A stretch of 64,000 nucleotides of DNA from Gammaproteobacteria bacterium (GTDB lineage Bacteria > Pseudomonadota > Gammaproteobacteria > Acidiferrobacterales > Sulfurifustaceae), in the NCBI GenBank assembly GCA_016199745.1, contig JACQFZ010000008.1:1-64000 (forward strand), written 5' to 3'. Below are positions 50,798-59,682 of the stretch, in pieces. The notes under the pieces are model-generated. The model was given only the letters and a program-made list of their open reading frames with translations, was not told the DNA's origin and did not search any database. The position numbers and the translations under genes were made by a program. Each line of letters begins with the position of its first letter. Position 1 is the first letter of the stretch.

Positions 50798-50802
50798 AAT
50801 TT

Positions 50803-52689
50803 CTATTTAGACGGCGCCGCTGCCAACAACAGTTCGTTCAATCGCCGCACGAATGTCGCCGGATCATCGAGCTGACCGCCTTCGCTTAACAACGATTGCT
50901 CAAACAACAGGTGACTCCAATCGCCAAAACGCTTCTCGTCTTTCTCATCGCTGAGACGCTGCACCAGCGCATGCGTCGGATTAATCTCCAACACCGGCTT
51001 ACCTGCCGGTACCGATTGCCCAGCCGCCTTCAATATCCGCCCCAAATGACTACTGATGTCGTGCTCACCGGCAACCAGACACGCCGGTGAACCGGTTAGG
51101 CGATGCGTGACCCGTACGGCCTGCACGCGCTCCGCCAATACCTGCTGGATACGAGCTACTAAGTCTTTGTGCTTGCTTTCGACTTGCTCGTGTTGCTTGC
51201 GTTCCTCTTGATCCTCGAGCTTGCCCAGGTCGAGATCGCCCTTGGCGACCGATACTAATGACTTGCCGTCGAACTCTGTCAGATGTGTCACCAGCCATTC
51301 ATCGATGCGGTCGTACATCAACAACACTTCGATCCCTTTCGCGCGGAAAATTTCCAAATGCGGGCTGCTCTTGGCGGCCGCGAAAGTATCGGCGGTGATG
51401 TAATAAATCTTCTCTTGGCCGGGCTGCATGCGCGCGACATAGTCGGCGAGCGTTACTTCCTGCGCGTCGGTATCGGCCTTGGTGGAGGCGAAGCGCAATA
51501 GGCGCGCGATCGCTTGGCGATTGCCGTTATCCTCGACCACACCTTCCTTGAGTACGCGCCCAAATTCACGCCAGAAGGTTGCGTATTTTTCCGCGTCCTT
51601 CTCGACCAAGTCGCCCAATAAGTCCAGCACCTTCTTGATCGAGCCAGCGCGAATGGCGTCGATATCTTTGTTGTGCTGCAGAATCTCGCGCGAAATATTG
51701 AGTGGCAGATCATTAGAATCGATGATACCGCGCACGAACCGCAGATAGTTCGGCAATAACCGCTCGGCGTCGTCCATGATGAAAACACGACGCACGTACA
51801 ACTTGATGCCATGCCGGCGATCACGGTCCCACAAATCGAACGGCGCGCGCTTTGGCACGTACAGCAACGAAATGTATTCCTGCTTGCCTTCGACACGCGA
51901 ATGCACATGCGCCAACGGCGGCTCGAAATCGTGGCCGACGTGTTTGTAGAATTCTTCGTACTCTTCCGGCTTGATCTCGTTCTTCGGTCGCGCCCATAGC
52001 GCCGACGCCCGATTGACGATCTCGTCCTCGCCCTTCTGGTCTTCCGATTTCATCGCAATCGGAATCGGAATGTGATCGGAATACTTGTGGATGATCGATC
52101 GCAGGCGATGGCCGTCGACGAACTCGTCTTCTCCCTCTTTCAAGTGCAGCACGATTTCGGTGCCGCGCTGGGCGCGCTCGACCGTTTCGATGGTGTAGTC
52201 ACCTTCGCCGGCCGACTCCCAACGCACGCCATGTTCAGACGCCAGGCCGGCGCGGCGCGTGGTCAACGTTACCCGGTCGGCAATAATAAACGCCGAGTAG
52301 AAACCGACGCCGAATTGGCCGATCAGACGCGCATCCTTGGCTTTATCACCCGACAGTGCGGCCAGAAATTCACGGGTACCGGACTTGGCGATTGTGCCGA
52401 TATTGTCGATGACTTCGGCACGGCTCATACCGATGCCGTTGTCGCTGATCGTCACCGTGCGTGTGCTTTTGTCATAAGCGACCCGAATCTTGAGATCGCC
52501 TTCGCCCTCGAACAACGCATCGTCGGTCAACGCTTCAAACCGCAGTTTGTCAGCGGCATCCGAGGCATTGGATACGAGCTCGCGCAGAAAAATCTCTTTA
52601 TTGCTGTAAAGCGAATGGATCATCAGATCCAGCAATTGCCGGACCTCCGTTTGGAAGCCGAGGGTTTCCCGGTGGGTTTCTACTGTCAT
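50803..52689 (-). CDS. htpG: HtpG chaperone (Hsp90)
   Basis: A 628-residue bacterial Hsp90. The GHKL ATPase domain (about 1-230) shows [45 protein letters not shown] and [12 protein letters not shown]. The middle domain has [13 protein letters not shown] with the catalytic Arg, and the C-terminal dimerisation domain has MDRLLPN-like and EINPTHAL blocks. It refolds and matures client proteins with DnaK. The start ATG has a clear gaggaact site. A sigma-32 promoter lies 40 bases upstream. Confidence 0.97.
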   Translation of the reverse strand: MTVETHRETLGFQTEVRQLLDLMIHSLYSNKEIFLRELVSNASDAADKLRFEALTDDALFEGEGDLKIRVAYDKSTRTVTISDNGIGMSRAEVIDNIGTIAKSGTREFLAALSGDKAKDARLIGQFGVGFYSAFIIADRVTLTTRRAGLASEHGVRWESAGEGDYTIETVERAQRGTEIVLHLKEGEDEFVDGHRLRSIIHKYSDHIPIPIAMKSEDQKGEDEIVNRASALWARPKNEIKPEEYEEFYKHVGHDFEPPLAHVHSRVEGKQEYISLLYVPKRAPFDLWDRDRRHGIKLYVRRVFIMDDAERLLPNYLRFVRGIIDSNDLPLNISREILQHNKDIDAIRAGSIKKVLDLLGDLVEKDAEKYATFWREFGRVLKEGVVEDNGNRQAIARLLRFASTKADTDAQEVTLADYVARMQPGQEKIYYITADTFAAAKSSPHLEIFRAKGIEVLLMYDRIDEWLVTHLTEFDGKSLVSVAKGDLDLGKLEDQEERKQHEQVESKHKDLVARIQQVLAERVQAVRVTHRLTGSPACLVAGEHDISSHLGRILKAAGQSVPAGKPVLEINPTHALVQRLSDEKDEKRFGDWSHLLFEQSLLSEGGQLDDPATFVRRLNELLLAAAPSK

Positions 52690-52728
52690 AGTTCCTCGCT
52701 GAATCGTGCTGTGGGAAAGCGCCGAAAA

Positions 52729-52757
52729 AGATGGGGCCGAGTGGGCAAGGATTCAAG
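52729..52757 (-). promoter_or_regulatory. sigma-32 (heat-shock) promoter of htpG
   Basis: On the minus strand CTTGAAT (52757-52751), 14 bases, then CCCCATCT (52736-52729). The -10 element matches the RpoH consensus CCCCATNT completely and the -35 element in six of seven positions. It ends 39 bases upstream of the htpG start. Confidence 0.9.
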
Positions 52758-52883
52758 GGCTGGCTTTAAAATCCGCCTGTCGGGCCGGGCGCCCCAACCA
52801 TCGTACTAACCGCTGACTTTAGGGGCTAAGCGATGCGGCGCTCCTATACTTAACGAAACGCCCTTATAAAAAGTAGCGTCCCC

Positions 52884-53450
52884 ATGATCGATAACAAAAC
52901 TAAAGGGACCGGAGCCGAGCCACCAATGGTCCCTTCCTCCTCCTCACCAACGCTGATCGCCCAGGCGGAATCCGTGTTTGAATCGTATCTCGCGGCACGC
53001 TTGGTCCGCGCCCGTCGTGAGCTGACCAGCGCTAAGGTAGCGTTGTTACGGGATTCACATGATCGCGGTAAACGTGAAGCACTGCGGCGCGCCGAGATGG
53101 AAGTTGAGCAGTTGCAATCGCAACTGGTCGCCCAGAGCCGCAAGACCGCACAAGCGCGCGCCCGAGTCGCTCCACCCGCGCTGCCGCCCATCGAAACGAG
53201 CTCACCATCAGTGACGCCGGCTGTAGTACCCGTACTGGTAACCGTTATGCCACTGCCGATTTCCCCAACCGTCGCATCGACACGCGGCACACAGCCGGAC
53301 GACCGCCAATGCCCACGCTGTAACCGCCGCGTCCGCGGCAGTACCAGCTGTTCCTGTGGCTACGAGTTCCAACGCGATGCGACACATTTGCCGGCACAGT
53401 TTCTCAGCGAAGAAGAACTACTGGCGCTACGCGGTAAATCGAGAAAGTAA
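52884..53450 (+). CDS. zinc-ribbon and coiled-coil protein, single ribbon
   Basis: A 188-residue cytoplasmic protein. A charged helical stretch (ESVFESYLAARLVRARREL ... MEVEQLQSQL, about 32-90) precedes a Pro-rich linker and a C-terminal zinc ribbon CPRC...CSCGYEF (about 141-160), then a short tail. The helical part shares the YLAAR.V.A pattern with the larger protein at 49341, so the two seem related. It diverges from htpG across 190 bases that hold the heat-shock promoter. The function is unknown. Confidence 0.7.
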   Translation: MIDNKTKGTGAEPPMVPSSSSPTLIAQAESVFESYLAARLVRARRELTSAKVALLRDSHDRGKREALRRAEMEVEQLQSQLVAQSRKTAQARARVAPPALPPIETSSPSVTPAVVPVLVTVMPLPISPTVASTRGTQPDDRQCPRCNRRVRGSTSCSCGYEFQRDATHLPAQFLSEEELLALRGKSRK

Positions 53451-53468
53451 AAATCCGCAAGGAAATAC

Positions 53469-53498
53469 CATTCCCCCTCTCGGGTGAGAGGGGGAATG
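53469..53498. terminator. 13-bp hairpin after the small zinc-ribbon gene
   Basis: cattccccctctc (53469-53481), loop gggt, gagagggggaatg (53486-53498): a perfect stem between two convergent genes (stops at 53450 and 53505). The sequence resembles the family 1 repeats. No long T run, so its strength as terminator is uncertain. Confidence 0.65.
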
Positions 53499-53504
53499 CA
53501 ATGC

Positions 53505-53825
53505 CTACGACAAACAGCGATACACGCCGAACGTTTGCCGACCGCCTTCTATCTTCGACAACGGCACAATCGTGTCGCCGCCCATGTCGGCCGCCGAGTT
53601 CTTGGCATTGATCTCGACATCGTCGGCTATCGCTTCCTTACTGCGCGGAATCGCGCCGACCCGGTCGGCGACACGCGATACGAGATTGCCGAGCGACTGA
53701 CAACGGTCGACCTCGGCAGCCGTCAGCACACGAATCTTTTTACTAGACGCCGTCGGCTGCACGAATACGCAGCCAACGAGCAACGCGGTTACCAGCAAGA
53801 CACTACTTGTACGTCGATTCAACAT
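53505..53825 (-). CDS. DUF4156-type lipoprotein
   Basis: A 106-residue lipoprotein; the lipobox is LLVGC (Cys 19). The core KIRVLTAAEVDRCQSLGNLVSRV with a second Cys near the end (YRC) is typical of the DUF4156 family (YjeI in E. coli), function unknown. The N-terminus has a clear aaggagaaag ribosome site. It follows the FAD-oxidoreductase gene by 21 bases on the same strand and is probably co-transcribed. Confidence 0.8.
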   Translation of the reverse strand: MLNRRTSSVLLVTALLVGCVFVQPTASSKKIRVLTAAEVDRCQSLGNLVSRVADRVGAIPRSKEAIADDVEINAKNSAADMGGDTIVPLSKIEGGRQTFGVYRCLS

Positions 53826-53846
53826 TACTACTTTCTCCTTTGCTAT

Positions 53847-55187
53847 TTATTCTTTGAGCACGCACTTTTCGTAGAGATCCGGCAAACGTCCAGCGGGGTC
53901 GTACTTATGCTTTAGCCGCTCATACGCTGCCCTATTGTAAACCTGCCAAAACTCATCGACAGTGCAGTACGAATCCGAATAAAGCGACTTCATACCGCCG
54001 AGCTCACGTACCTTGCACTCGATTTGGCGATTGTGGAAACCAGCGGGTGCAGGCTGACGCGAACTTATAACATCCCAGAAACCGAAATTCACATACAGCT
54101 TTTGCGGATCGAGCCGATATAAATCGAACTGCACGTCCGGGCGGTACGCCCGCGTCGGACAGACCCATACCGGCAAGAAGCGGATGGTGTCGTGATAAAA
54201 ATTGAAGAAATCGACGCAATGCTCGACCGGCAACTCGACATCTTGAATAACCGACTCACTATGAACGCCACGCACTCGGTTGATGGCAGCCGTTAATTTC
54301 CAGCGGCTGTTCCAACGCATGATCTTGGTATAGGTGATCGAGTTCAGACGATCGCGACCGTACAGCCGGCGAATCAATGGATGCTGCGCATACACGTTCT
54401 TAGAACACCAAAACCAGTCGGTATCCCAACGCCAGATATAGTCCGACACCGTCAAATAATCGGTTTGGCGCTGACGGATCGATTGATAGTAGATGTGTCG
54501 ATAAGTGTAATCGCTGGTATAAGGCGCGGTATCGGTAAAGCGACCGAGCGTCAGATACATCTCGTCACGACTGAAGATGACACCATCGACGAAATCGACA
54601 TCACTCCGGCACCAACGCTGTAGGTCTTCGAAATACAGCTCCGCGTCGGTATGACGAATATGCGTTAGCTCGACGAATGCCTTGACCGGTATGGCTTTCA
54701 CCTTGACCCGCAAGGCGTAACCGAGCGTACCGTAGGAATTGGGGAAGCCGTAAAAAAGGTCGCACTGCTCGTTGGTCGGCGTGCCGATGACCGTGCGACC
54801 ATCGGGTAACAACACCTCGATCTCGTCGATCGTTTCGTGCACCAATCCGTAACGAAACGACAACGATTCAATACCGCTACCCGTCACGGCGCCACCGATC
54901 GTGATGGATTTGAGCTGCGGCACGACGCACGGCATCAACCCGTGCTTCAACGACTCCGCCGTCAATGCGGCATACGGCGTCATACCCTCGACATCGATCA
55001 AGCCGGCAACACGATCGACCTTCAGCACGCTCTTGAAATCGCCGACGTCGAGTTGTTGCGACGAAACATTTTTTCGGTCGCGAAACAAATTCGAAGTGGC
55101 TTTCTTCAGCCGTACACGACCGTCGCGATTTTGCTGAAGAAACTCGCTCAACCGCTGCTTACGTTCTTCATACGCCGGTGTCGTCAT
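53847..55187 (-). CDS. FAD-binding oxidoreductase, DHCR24-like
   Basis: About 446 residues. The FAD-binding PCMH domain has LKVDRVAGLIDVEGMTPY, the SITIGGAVTGSGIESLSFRYG loop and DEIEVLLPDG. The remaining part (TDWFWCSKNVYAQHP, RWKLTAAINRVR, LYVNFGFWD) is like delta(24)-sterol reductase and related flavoenzymes that act on sterols, isoprenoid tails or sugars. No covalent flavin histidine is evident. The real substrate in this organism is not known. I use ATG 55187 (MTTPAYEERKQRL); the longer frame lacks similarity. No similar gene lies nearby. Confidence 0.82.
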   Translation of the reverse strand: MTTPAYEERKQRLSEFLQQNRDGRVRLKKATSNLFRDRKNVSSQQLDVGDFKSVLKVDRVAGLIDVEGMTPYAALTAESLKHGLMPCVVPQLKSITIGGAVTGSGIESLSFRYGLVHETIDEIEVLLPDGRTVIGTPTNEQCDLFYGFPNSYGTLGYALRVKVKAIPVKAFVELTHIRHTDAELYFEDLQRWCRSDVDFVDGVIFSRDEMYLTLGRFTDTAPYTSDYTYRHIYYQSIRQRQTDYLTVSDYIWRWDTDWFWCSKNVYAQHPLIRRLYGRDRLNSITYTKIMRWNSRWKLTAAINRVRGVHSESVIQDVELPVEHCVDFFNFYHDTIRFLPVWVCPTRAYRPDVQFDLYRLDPQKLYVNFGFWDVISSRQPAPAGFHNRQIECKVRELGGMKSLYSDSYCTVDEFWQVYNRAAYERLKHKYDPAGRLPDLYEKCVLKE

Positions 55188-55252
55188 GAGAGACCGCTTT
55201 CGTTTTTCGCAGTTTAGCGGAGATCCGCGCACCGCTTAAAGACAACGCCACC

Positions 55253-56095
55253 CTACTCCTCGTGCGCGAAGCCCTTAACGATATAGCCCCCGGATTTCTC
55301 GTCCAGCTCCAGCTGCAGTAGCTTGCGCGTTTGCGCCTCTTCCAGCAATTTGCCGAAGGTACGAAATCCGTGATACGTCTCATCGAACCCGGGATTACGG
55401 CGCTTCAACGCCTGCTTAACCATCGAGCCCCAAACCTTGTCTTCCTCGCCGCGTTCTTTGAACAGCGCTTCGACGGTTTCCATGATCAAATCGAGCGCCT
55501 CCTGCTTTTTCTCGTCATCGTTGCGGCTATCCACGGGCGTCGGCATCTTCTTGCCTTCGATCGTTTTGCCTTCGGTCGTTTTGTTATTTTCGGTTTTACG
55601 CGGCCGCCGTTTTTTCTTGGCCTCGCGCACTAAGTCGTCGTAGAAAATAAATTCATCGCAGTTGGCGATGAGCAAATCCGAGGTCGAGTTCTTCACGCCG
55701 ACGCCGATCACGAGCTTATTATTCTCGCGCAGTTTCGATACCAACGGCGAAAAATCGGAGTCGCCGCTGATGATAACGAAAGCATCGACATGCGCCTTGG
55801 TGTAACAAAGATCGAGCGCGTCAACGACCATACGAATGTCGGCCGAGTTCTTACCCGATTGCCGCACGTGCGGAATATCGATCAGCTCGAACGCCGCTTC
55901 GTGCATCGGTACTTTGAAGTCTTTGTACCGTCCCCAATCGCAGTAAGCCTTCTTAACGACGATGGCACCTTTTAACAGCAGGCGTTCCAACACGCGACGA
56001 ATATCGAAATCGGCGTAGTTGGATTCGCGTACACCTAAAGCGACGTTTTCAAAATCACAGAACAACGCCATGTTCTGCGTATTAGGCTTACTCAT
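55253..56095 (-). CDS. NYN-domain protein with LOTUS/OST-HTH domain
   Basis: About 280 residues. The N-terminal NYN (PIN-like nuclease) domain has MALFCDFENVALGV, SADIRMVVDALDLCY and ISGDSDFSPLVSKLRE, with acidic residues for metal-dependent RNA cleavage. A charged linker (about 160-205) leads to a C-terminal OST-HTH/LOTUS-like RNA-binding domain (VWGSMVKQALKRRNPGFDETYHGFRTFGKLLEEA). It probably acts on RNA in the cytoplasm. ATG 56095 with gagggatt in front is the start; the longer frame overlaps the small membrane-protein gene. Confidence 0.88.
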   Translation of the reverse strand: MSKPNTQNMALFCDFENVALGVRESNYADFDIRRVLERLLLKGAIVVKKAYCDWGRYKDFKVPMHEAAFELIDIPHVRQSGKNSADIRMVVDALDLCYTKAHVDAFVIISGDSDFSPLVSKLRENNKLVIGVGVKNSTSDLLIANCDEFIFYDDLVREAKKKRRPRKTENNKTTEGKTIEGKKMPTPVDSRNDDEKKQEALDLIMETVEALFKERGEEDKVWGSMVKQALKRRNPGFDETYHGFRTFGKLLEEAQTRKLLQLELDEKSGGYIVKGFAHEE

Positions 56096-56177
56096 GTAAT
56101 CCCTCGTTGAATGAACGGTCCATTGTCGCACATGATCGCAATCGGACGCGACGCGCATCGATAGCTCAGAGGCGGAT

Positions 56178-56363
56178 ATGCTGGATATTGAAGTTCGTGG
56201 ATTTTTCGGCCTGCTCGTCTTAATCGCCGACATCTGGGCCATCGTTAAGATCGTTCAGTCACGTGCGTCTACGGGTAAGAAGGTGCTGTGGATCGTTCTG
56301 ATTATCTTGTTGCCGATATTGGGGCTGTTGCTTTGGTGGTTGTTTGGGCCTTCGGATAAGTAA
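56178..56363 (+). CDS. 61-residue PLDc_N-type membrane protein
   Basis: Two transmembrane segments (GLLVLIADIWAIVKIV and VLWIVLIILLPILGLLLWWLFG) ending GPSDK. This is the PLDc_N module that usually precedes phospholipase D domains (as in cardiolipin synthase) but also exists alone. ATG 56178 follows gaggcgg. It is divergent from the NYN gene; the phospholipase D-VTT gene lies about 2.9 kb away on the other strand. Confidence 0.8.
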   Translation: MLDIEVRGFFGLLVLIADIWAIVKIVQSRASTGKKVLWIVLIILLPILGLLLWWLFGPSDK

Positions 56364-56411
56364 GTAGGAATCGCCCTCTTACGAGGGCGATGACGGTCGA
56401 GATAATAAATT

Positions 56412-56505
56412 GTAATCAGCGGATGCTCCGCCCCGCAGCCCAGGGATACTTTCTCTTGCTGATGCAAGAGAAAGTATCCAAAGAGAAGCACCCCCCGGTG
56501 GCGCC
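56412..56505 (+). repeat. hairpin repeat, family 3 copy A
   Basis: Flanks taatcagcggatgctccgcc then ccgcagcccag on the left and agaagcaccccccggtggcgc on the right enclose a perfect 16-bp hairpin (arms 56444-56459 and 56464-56479, loop tgat). Copy B, 0.5 kb away and inverted, has nearly identical flanks but a hairpin that differs at five base pairs, all compensated on both arms. Confidence 0.88.
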
Positions 56506-56628
56506 AACATGCCACTGCGCTTCTTGGGTTTAGGCCGGTTCCCCCTCGGGCTTATGCCAAAACCCTGCGAGGTTCGGGCATGCGCCACAGCGGGAATAAC
56601 GACAACCACAACCGCCCCCACCCTAACC

Positions 56629-56725
56629 ATTCCCGCCCAGTGCGCGCGCCCGTTCGGCGGCGTGAGTGTCCACGGGACACTCACGAAAACCCCGCCTCAC
56701 CCCCCGCTGCGCTGGGGAGGGGATG
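56629..56725 (+). repeat. hairpin repeat, family 2 copy 2
   Basis: Shares attcccgcccagtg, cgttcggcgg and ccgcctcacccccc with the copy at 39681. Between the last two lies the perfect 11-bp hairpin CGTGAGTGTCC-ACG-GGACACTCACG (56661-56685). Relative to copy 1 the stem differs at four base pairs, all compensated. Confidence 0.78.
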
Positions 56726-56931
56726 AAAAGCAAAAGCGCCTAGACAGTCAGTTGCACAACACCCACCGCCACCAATCCATTCCCTCCCCCGCCACAGCGG
56801 GGGAGGGCTAGGGTGGGGGGTGAGTTGAATGGGTTTTTGCGGTTGTCGTTGCTGTTAATCCCCGTGTGGCGCTTTCCGAGCATCGGAGCTTTTGGCCTCG
56901 AGCGCGCAGGAGGCGCGCGTCTGGCTCAGTA

Positions 56932-56965
56932 CAGGGATGTACTGTGCCAGACATAGTTAATAGCC
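56932..56965. repeat. 15-bp hairpin in the repeat-rich gap
   Basis: gtctggctcagtaca (from about 56920-56934) and tgtactgtgccagac (from about 56938-56952) pair over 14 of 15 positions around a short ggga loop. It stands between the G/C-rich stretch and family 3 copy B. The coordinates are accurate to within some 15 bases. No T run follows. The role is unknown. Confidence 0.5.
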
Positions 56966-56990
56966 AAAAGTGAGAAGCGGAGGATGCTTT

Positions 56991-57086
56991 GCGCCACCCC
57001 GGGGGGTGCTTTCTTTTGGTTCCTTTTCTTTGCACAAGCAAAGAAAAGGAACCCTGGGTTGCGGGGCGGAGCATCCCGCTGATTAT
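56991..57086 (-). repeat. hairpin repeat, family 3 copy B (inverted)
   Basis: Read on the minus strand it starts tataatcagcgggatgctcc and ccgccccgcaaccc, and ends agaaagcaccccccggggtgg. The internal perfect 16-bp hairpin (57018-57033 with 57038-57053, loop acaa on the plus strand) has a sequence different from copy A. Flanks of the two copies match almost throughout. Confidence 0.88.
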
Positions 57087-57127
57087 ATTTATTACACTCG
57101 ACCATCATCGCCTCCGCAGGAGGCGAT

Positions 57128-59257
57128 TCAACTACTCGACCCCACCGACTGCCGCCGTAACAACCACCGCCGCAACCCATAAATCATTCCAAACAACAAC
57201 ACGATAATCACTCCCAACCCCAGCCCAGTACCCACACCAGGCTGTTGCAACGTCGCATCAACCCGATCGATGAACAACACAATCGCAAGAATGCCCGGAA
57301 TCATCCCAAGAACCGTGCCCAACAGAAAGTCGCGCAAACCAATGTGCGATGCGCCGGCGACAAGATTCACGACGGTAAATGGCGCTACCGGTAGCAATCG
57401 CACCAACGTCACAGCGAGCACACCACGTTCAGCTAGGCGGCAACTCAAACGGTTAAGACGCGAACCGGCGAAGCGACGAATCGTATGCCGGCCAAGCATG
57501 TGACCGATGCCATAGACCACCCAAGCACTGAGTAGCGAACCGATGAAGGAATAGACGATGCCTTGCACCGGCCCAAAGGCCAGCACCGTAACGACAACCA
57601 ACAGAGTCACTGGAAACGCCAACAACCCGCCCAAGATAAATGCACCGATGCCAACGAATGGCGCGCTCGGCGAATGTCGGAAACCGACGATATAACTACT
57701 CAGCGTTTGCGCGTCGAGCCAATGCGATAGCGGCGTCCAGTGCCAAGCAGCGGCGAACGCTACCACCAGCATCAGCATAGTGACGGAAATAATGAGGCGC
57801 CGGTGCGCCGGTGCTCGCTCTTCCATGGGAATGAATTGAGCGGCGATTTTATCGGGATCGATCGGACGTTCGGGATCGAGCAACTCGGGCTTGGGAAGCC
57901 AGGAGACGATTTGATCCGGCGCCGGCACCGGGATTTCCTTCAACGTATGGCGGTTAGTGCCCCGCAAGCTCTCGATCGCGGCAATCAGCGAGCCACGACG
58001 AGTTAGCGCCTGCGCCACCCGTTCGGTGGAAGTACCCAGATGTTCGGCCAACAAACGTTCGCGTAAACGGGCGATACCGCGGCGCACGCGCCGCTCGCCG
58101 CCGCTCTCGAACGCGAGATCACATTCGGTGTCGATACCCATGGAGCGATTATTCAAGTTCGCCGAGCCGATCCGTGCGAATTCGTCGTCAACCACCATCA
58201 CTTTGCTATGCACGTTAATGCACTGTTGGCCGAGCCCGTCGACATCGGGGTAATACGCACGCAAGCGCCCGTAGCGATCGGCCGCACGCAGCCGATTCAG
58301 CAGGCGATCGCGTAATACATCCATCGTCTGCTGCGACAACCAACCGTCGGTGCACAACGCCAACACCATCACGATCTCGGGGCCGTCCGGCTCCTGCAAG
58401 CGTTCGATGAATGCATCGGCAATGCTATTGGCGGTGAAGAATTGATTCTCGATATAGATGTGACGCTGCGCGGCGCGGATCGCATCGCCGTACAACAGCT
58501 CGACCTCACGCACCTCGGCACGGCTGTTGTGTGCTGGGTCGGTACGGGCAATGGCGATTTGCACGTTCTCGACGTCGACCGGCACTTGCGCCGGCCAAAG
58601 ATCGTGCGCCATCGACGATAGCGCCGGCAATCGCCGGCCGGTTGTACGTTGCCAGCGCTCGCGCGCCAAATCACCGAGCGCGCCGGCGACGACGCCATCG
58701 ACCATCACCTGCATGTCATGAAACGGTCGATACGACACGCCGTTGTCGACGCGACGCGGATCGTCCGGCCGATGCTCGATCGTGTCCCAACGCGCATGCG
58801 TAAGATCGAGCCCGCCAACGAACGCGAGCGTGTCGTCGAGCACGACGACTTTTTGGTGATGACATCCGCCCGGCGGATGATTGCCGTCCATTCGGAAATG
58901 CAGCCGCCGGTGTGTGCGCCAGTCGAGTTTGTAAATCGGCAACCATTCACGATCGAGCGCGTACAACATGGCGAAATCCCACGTCAGCACGTAAGCCTGC
59001 GGACCGTTCGGGCGCGACACCAGCGCATTGAGATATTCGCCTAACGCGATCGGCAACGGTCCCGTTTCACCGTCGCGCAGCAGCGGTACACGACTATCGA
59101 TATCCCAACCGAGCATTAATAGCGAACGCGTCGTCCGCGCGGCGGCAAAATAAAACGCACGGAAGTAATCAGCAGCGTCGATGAGATAAGCGACGCGGCG
59201 CGCCGACGCGACGCGCCAGCAGTTATAGCCCGGCTTTAAAATGCTGTAACGCGTCAC
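57128..59257 (-). CDS. phospholipase D / cardiolipin synthase fused to a VTT (DedA-like) domain
   Basis: A 709-residue fusion. The N-terminal two-thirds is a PLD-family phosphatidyltransferase/phosphodiesterase with both HKD motifs: HHQKVVVLDDTLAFVGG (about 134-150) and HSKVMVVDDEFARIGSANLN (about 343-362). The C-terminal third (about 500-700) has some five to six membrane helices with the SNARE-associated/VTT signature ALVRLLPVAPFTVVNLVAGA-like block, as in DedA proteins, thought to move lipids. It could make or break phospholipids and help them cross the membrane. Start is GTG 59257, overlapping the stop codon of the preceding small gene (GTGA). Confidence 0.88.
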   Translation of the reverse strand: MTRYSILKPGYNCWRVASARRVAYLIDAADYFRAFYFAAARTTRSLLMLGWDIDSRVPLLRDGETGPLPIALGEYLNALVSRPNGPQAYVLTWDFAMLYALDREWLPIYKLDWRTHRRLHFRMDGNHPPGGCHHQKVVVLDDTLAFVGGLDLTHARWDTIEHRPDDPRRVDNGVSYRPFHDMQVMVDGVVAGALGDLARERWQRTTGRRLPALSSMAHDLWPAQVPVDVENVQIAIARTDPAHNSRAEVREVELLYGDAIRAAQRHIYIENQFFTANSIADAFIERLQEPDGPEIVMVLALCTDGWLSQQTMDVLRDRLLNRLRAADRYGRLRAYYPDVDGLGQQCINVHSKVMVVDDEFARIGSANLNNRSMGIDTECDLAFESGGERRVRRGIARLRERLLAEHLGTSTERVAQALTRRGSLIAAIESLRGTNRHTLKEIPVPAPDQIVSWLPKPELLDPERPIDPDKIAAQFIPMEERAPAHRRLIISVTMLMLVVAFAAAWHWTPLSHWLDAQTLSSYIVGFRHSPSAPFVGIGAFILGGLLAFPVTLLVVVTVLAFGPVQGIVYSFIGSLLSAWVVYGIGHMLGRHTIRRFAGSRLNRLSCRLAERGVLAVTLVRLLPVAPFTVVNLVAGASHIGLRDFLLGTVLGMIPGILAIVLFIDRVDATLQQPGVGTGLGLGVIIVLLFGMIYGLRRWLLRRQSVGSSS

Positions 59258-59586
59258 GTTCGCTCCTTAGGCTTGAACGTGATGGCGACTGTTGGACTTG
59301 GACTCATCACCTGCACGACTGCCGACGATGCAGCGATTGAAGATTCGAGTTGCGCCAGCGTATCGAGCCCGTGTATGCGCGCGAGTTCGCGCAACAATTC
59401 AGCGCCACCGCTCACGTTGACACATTCCGGCCCGAGGTCGGAACCGAAATGCATGAATACTGCGTTGTGATAGTCGGCGGGCAACTGCAGTTGGACATCG
59501 TCATGACGCGCCAGCGCGTCACGTAACAGCGCGATGGTCTCCGCACCGCGCCAGGGGAATTGATGATGGCTTGCCGTCATTGGCAT
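59254..59586 (-). CDS. uncharacterised 110-residue protein
   Basis: Cytoplasmic, no signal peptide or membrane segment. Contains LPADYHNAVFMHFGSDLGPE and a helical stretch GAELLRELARIHGLDTLAQLE. I do not recognise a family. It overlaps the phospholipase D-VTT gene by GTGA, so the two are translationally coupled and probably act together. The start could be ATG 59586 or the Met two codons on. Confidence 0.6.
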   Translation of the reverse strand: MPMTASHHQFPWRGAETIALLRDALARHDDVQLQLPADYHNAVFMHFGSDLGPECVNVSGGAELLRELARIHGLDTLAQLESSIAASSAVVQVMSPSPTVAITFKPKERT

Positions 59587-59682
59587 TGTGACTCCCTTGC
59601 CCTCGCCGCAAACAGACTATCACACGCAATTTTAAGTTTGATAGCATCCCATAAAACGACAGCTTCATAAGGATGTGAGCAT

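Larger units (their letters stand above)
56364..57127. other. 760-base gene-free gap filled with repeats
   Basis: No gene is supported here. The gap contains, from left to right: family 3 repeat copy A (56412-56505), a family 2 copy (56629-56725), G/C-rich stretches (56765-56822), a hairpin (56932-56965) and family 3 copy B in inverted orientation (56991-57086). Short frames in this gap, such as LLFGYFLL-type peptides, derive from the repeat arms and are not genes. Confidence 0.8.

Noticed and set aside
56509-57207. Several 70-100 codon frames in the gap at 56.4-57.1 kb
   Set aside because: They are translations of repeat arms (LFGYFLL- and FGSFSLHKQ-like peptides), not genes.
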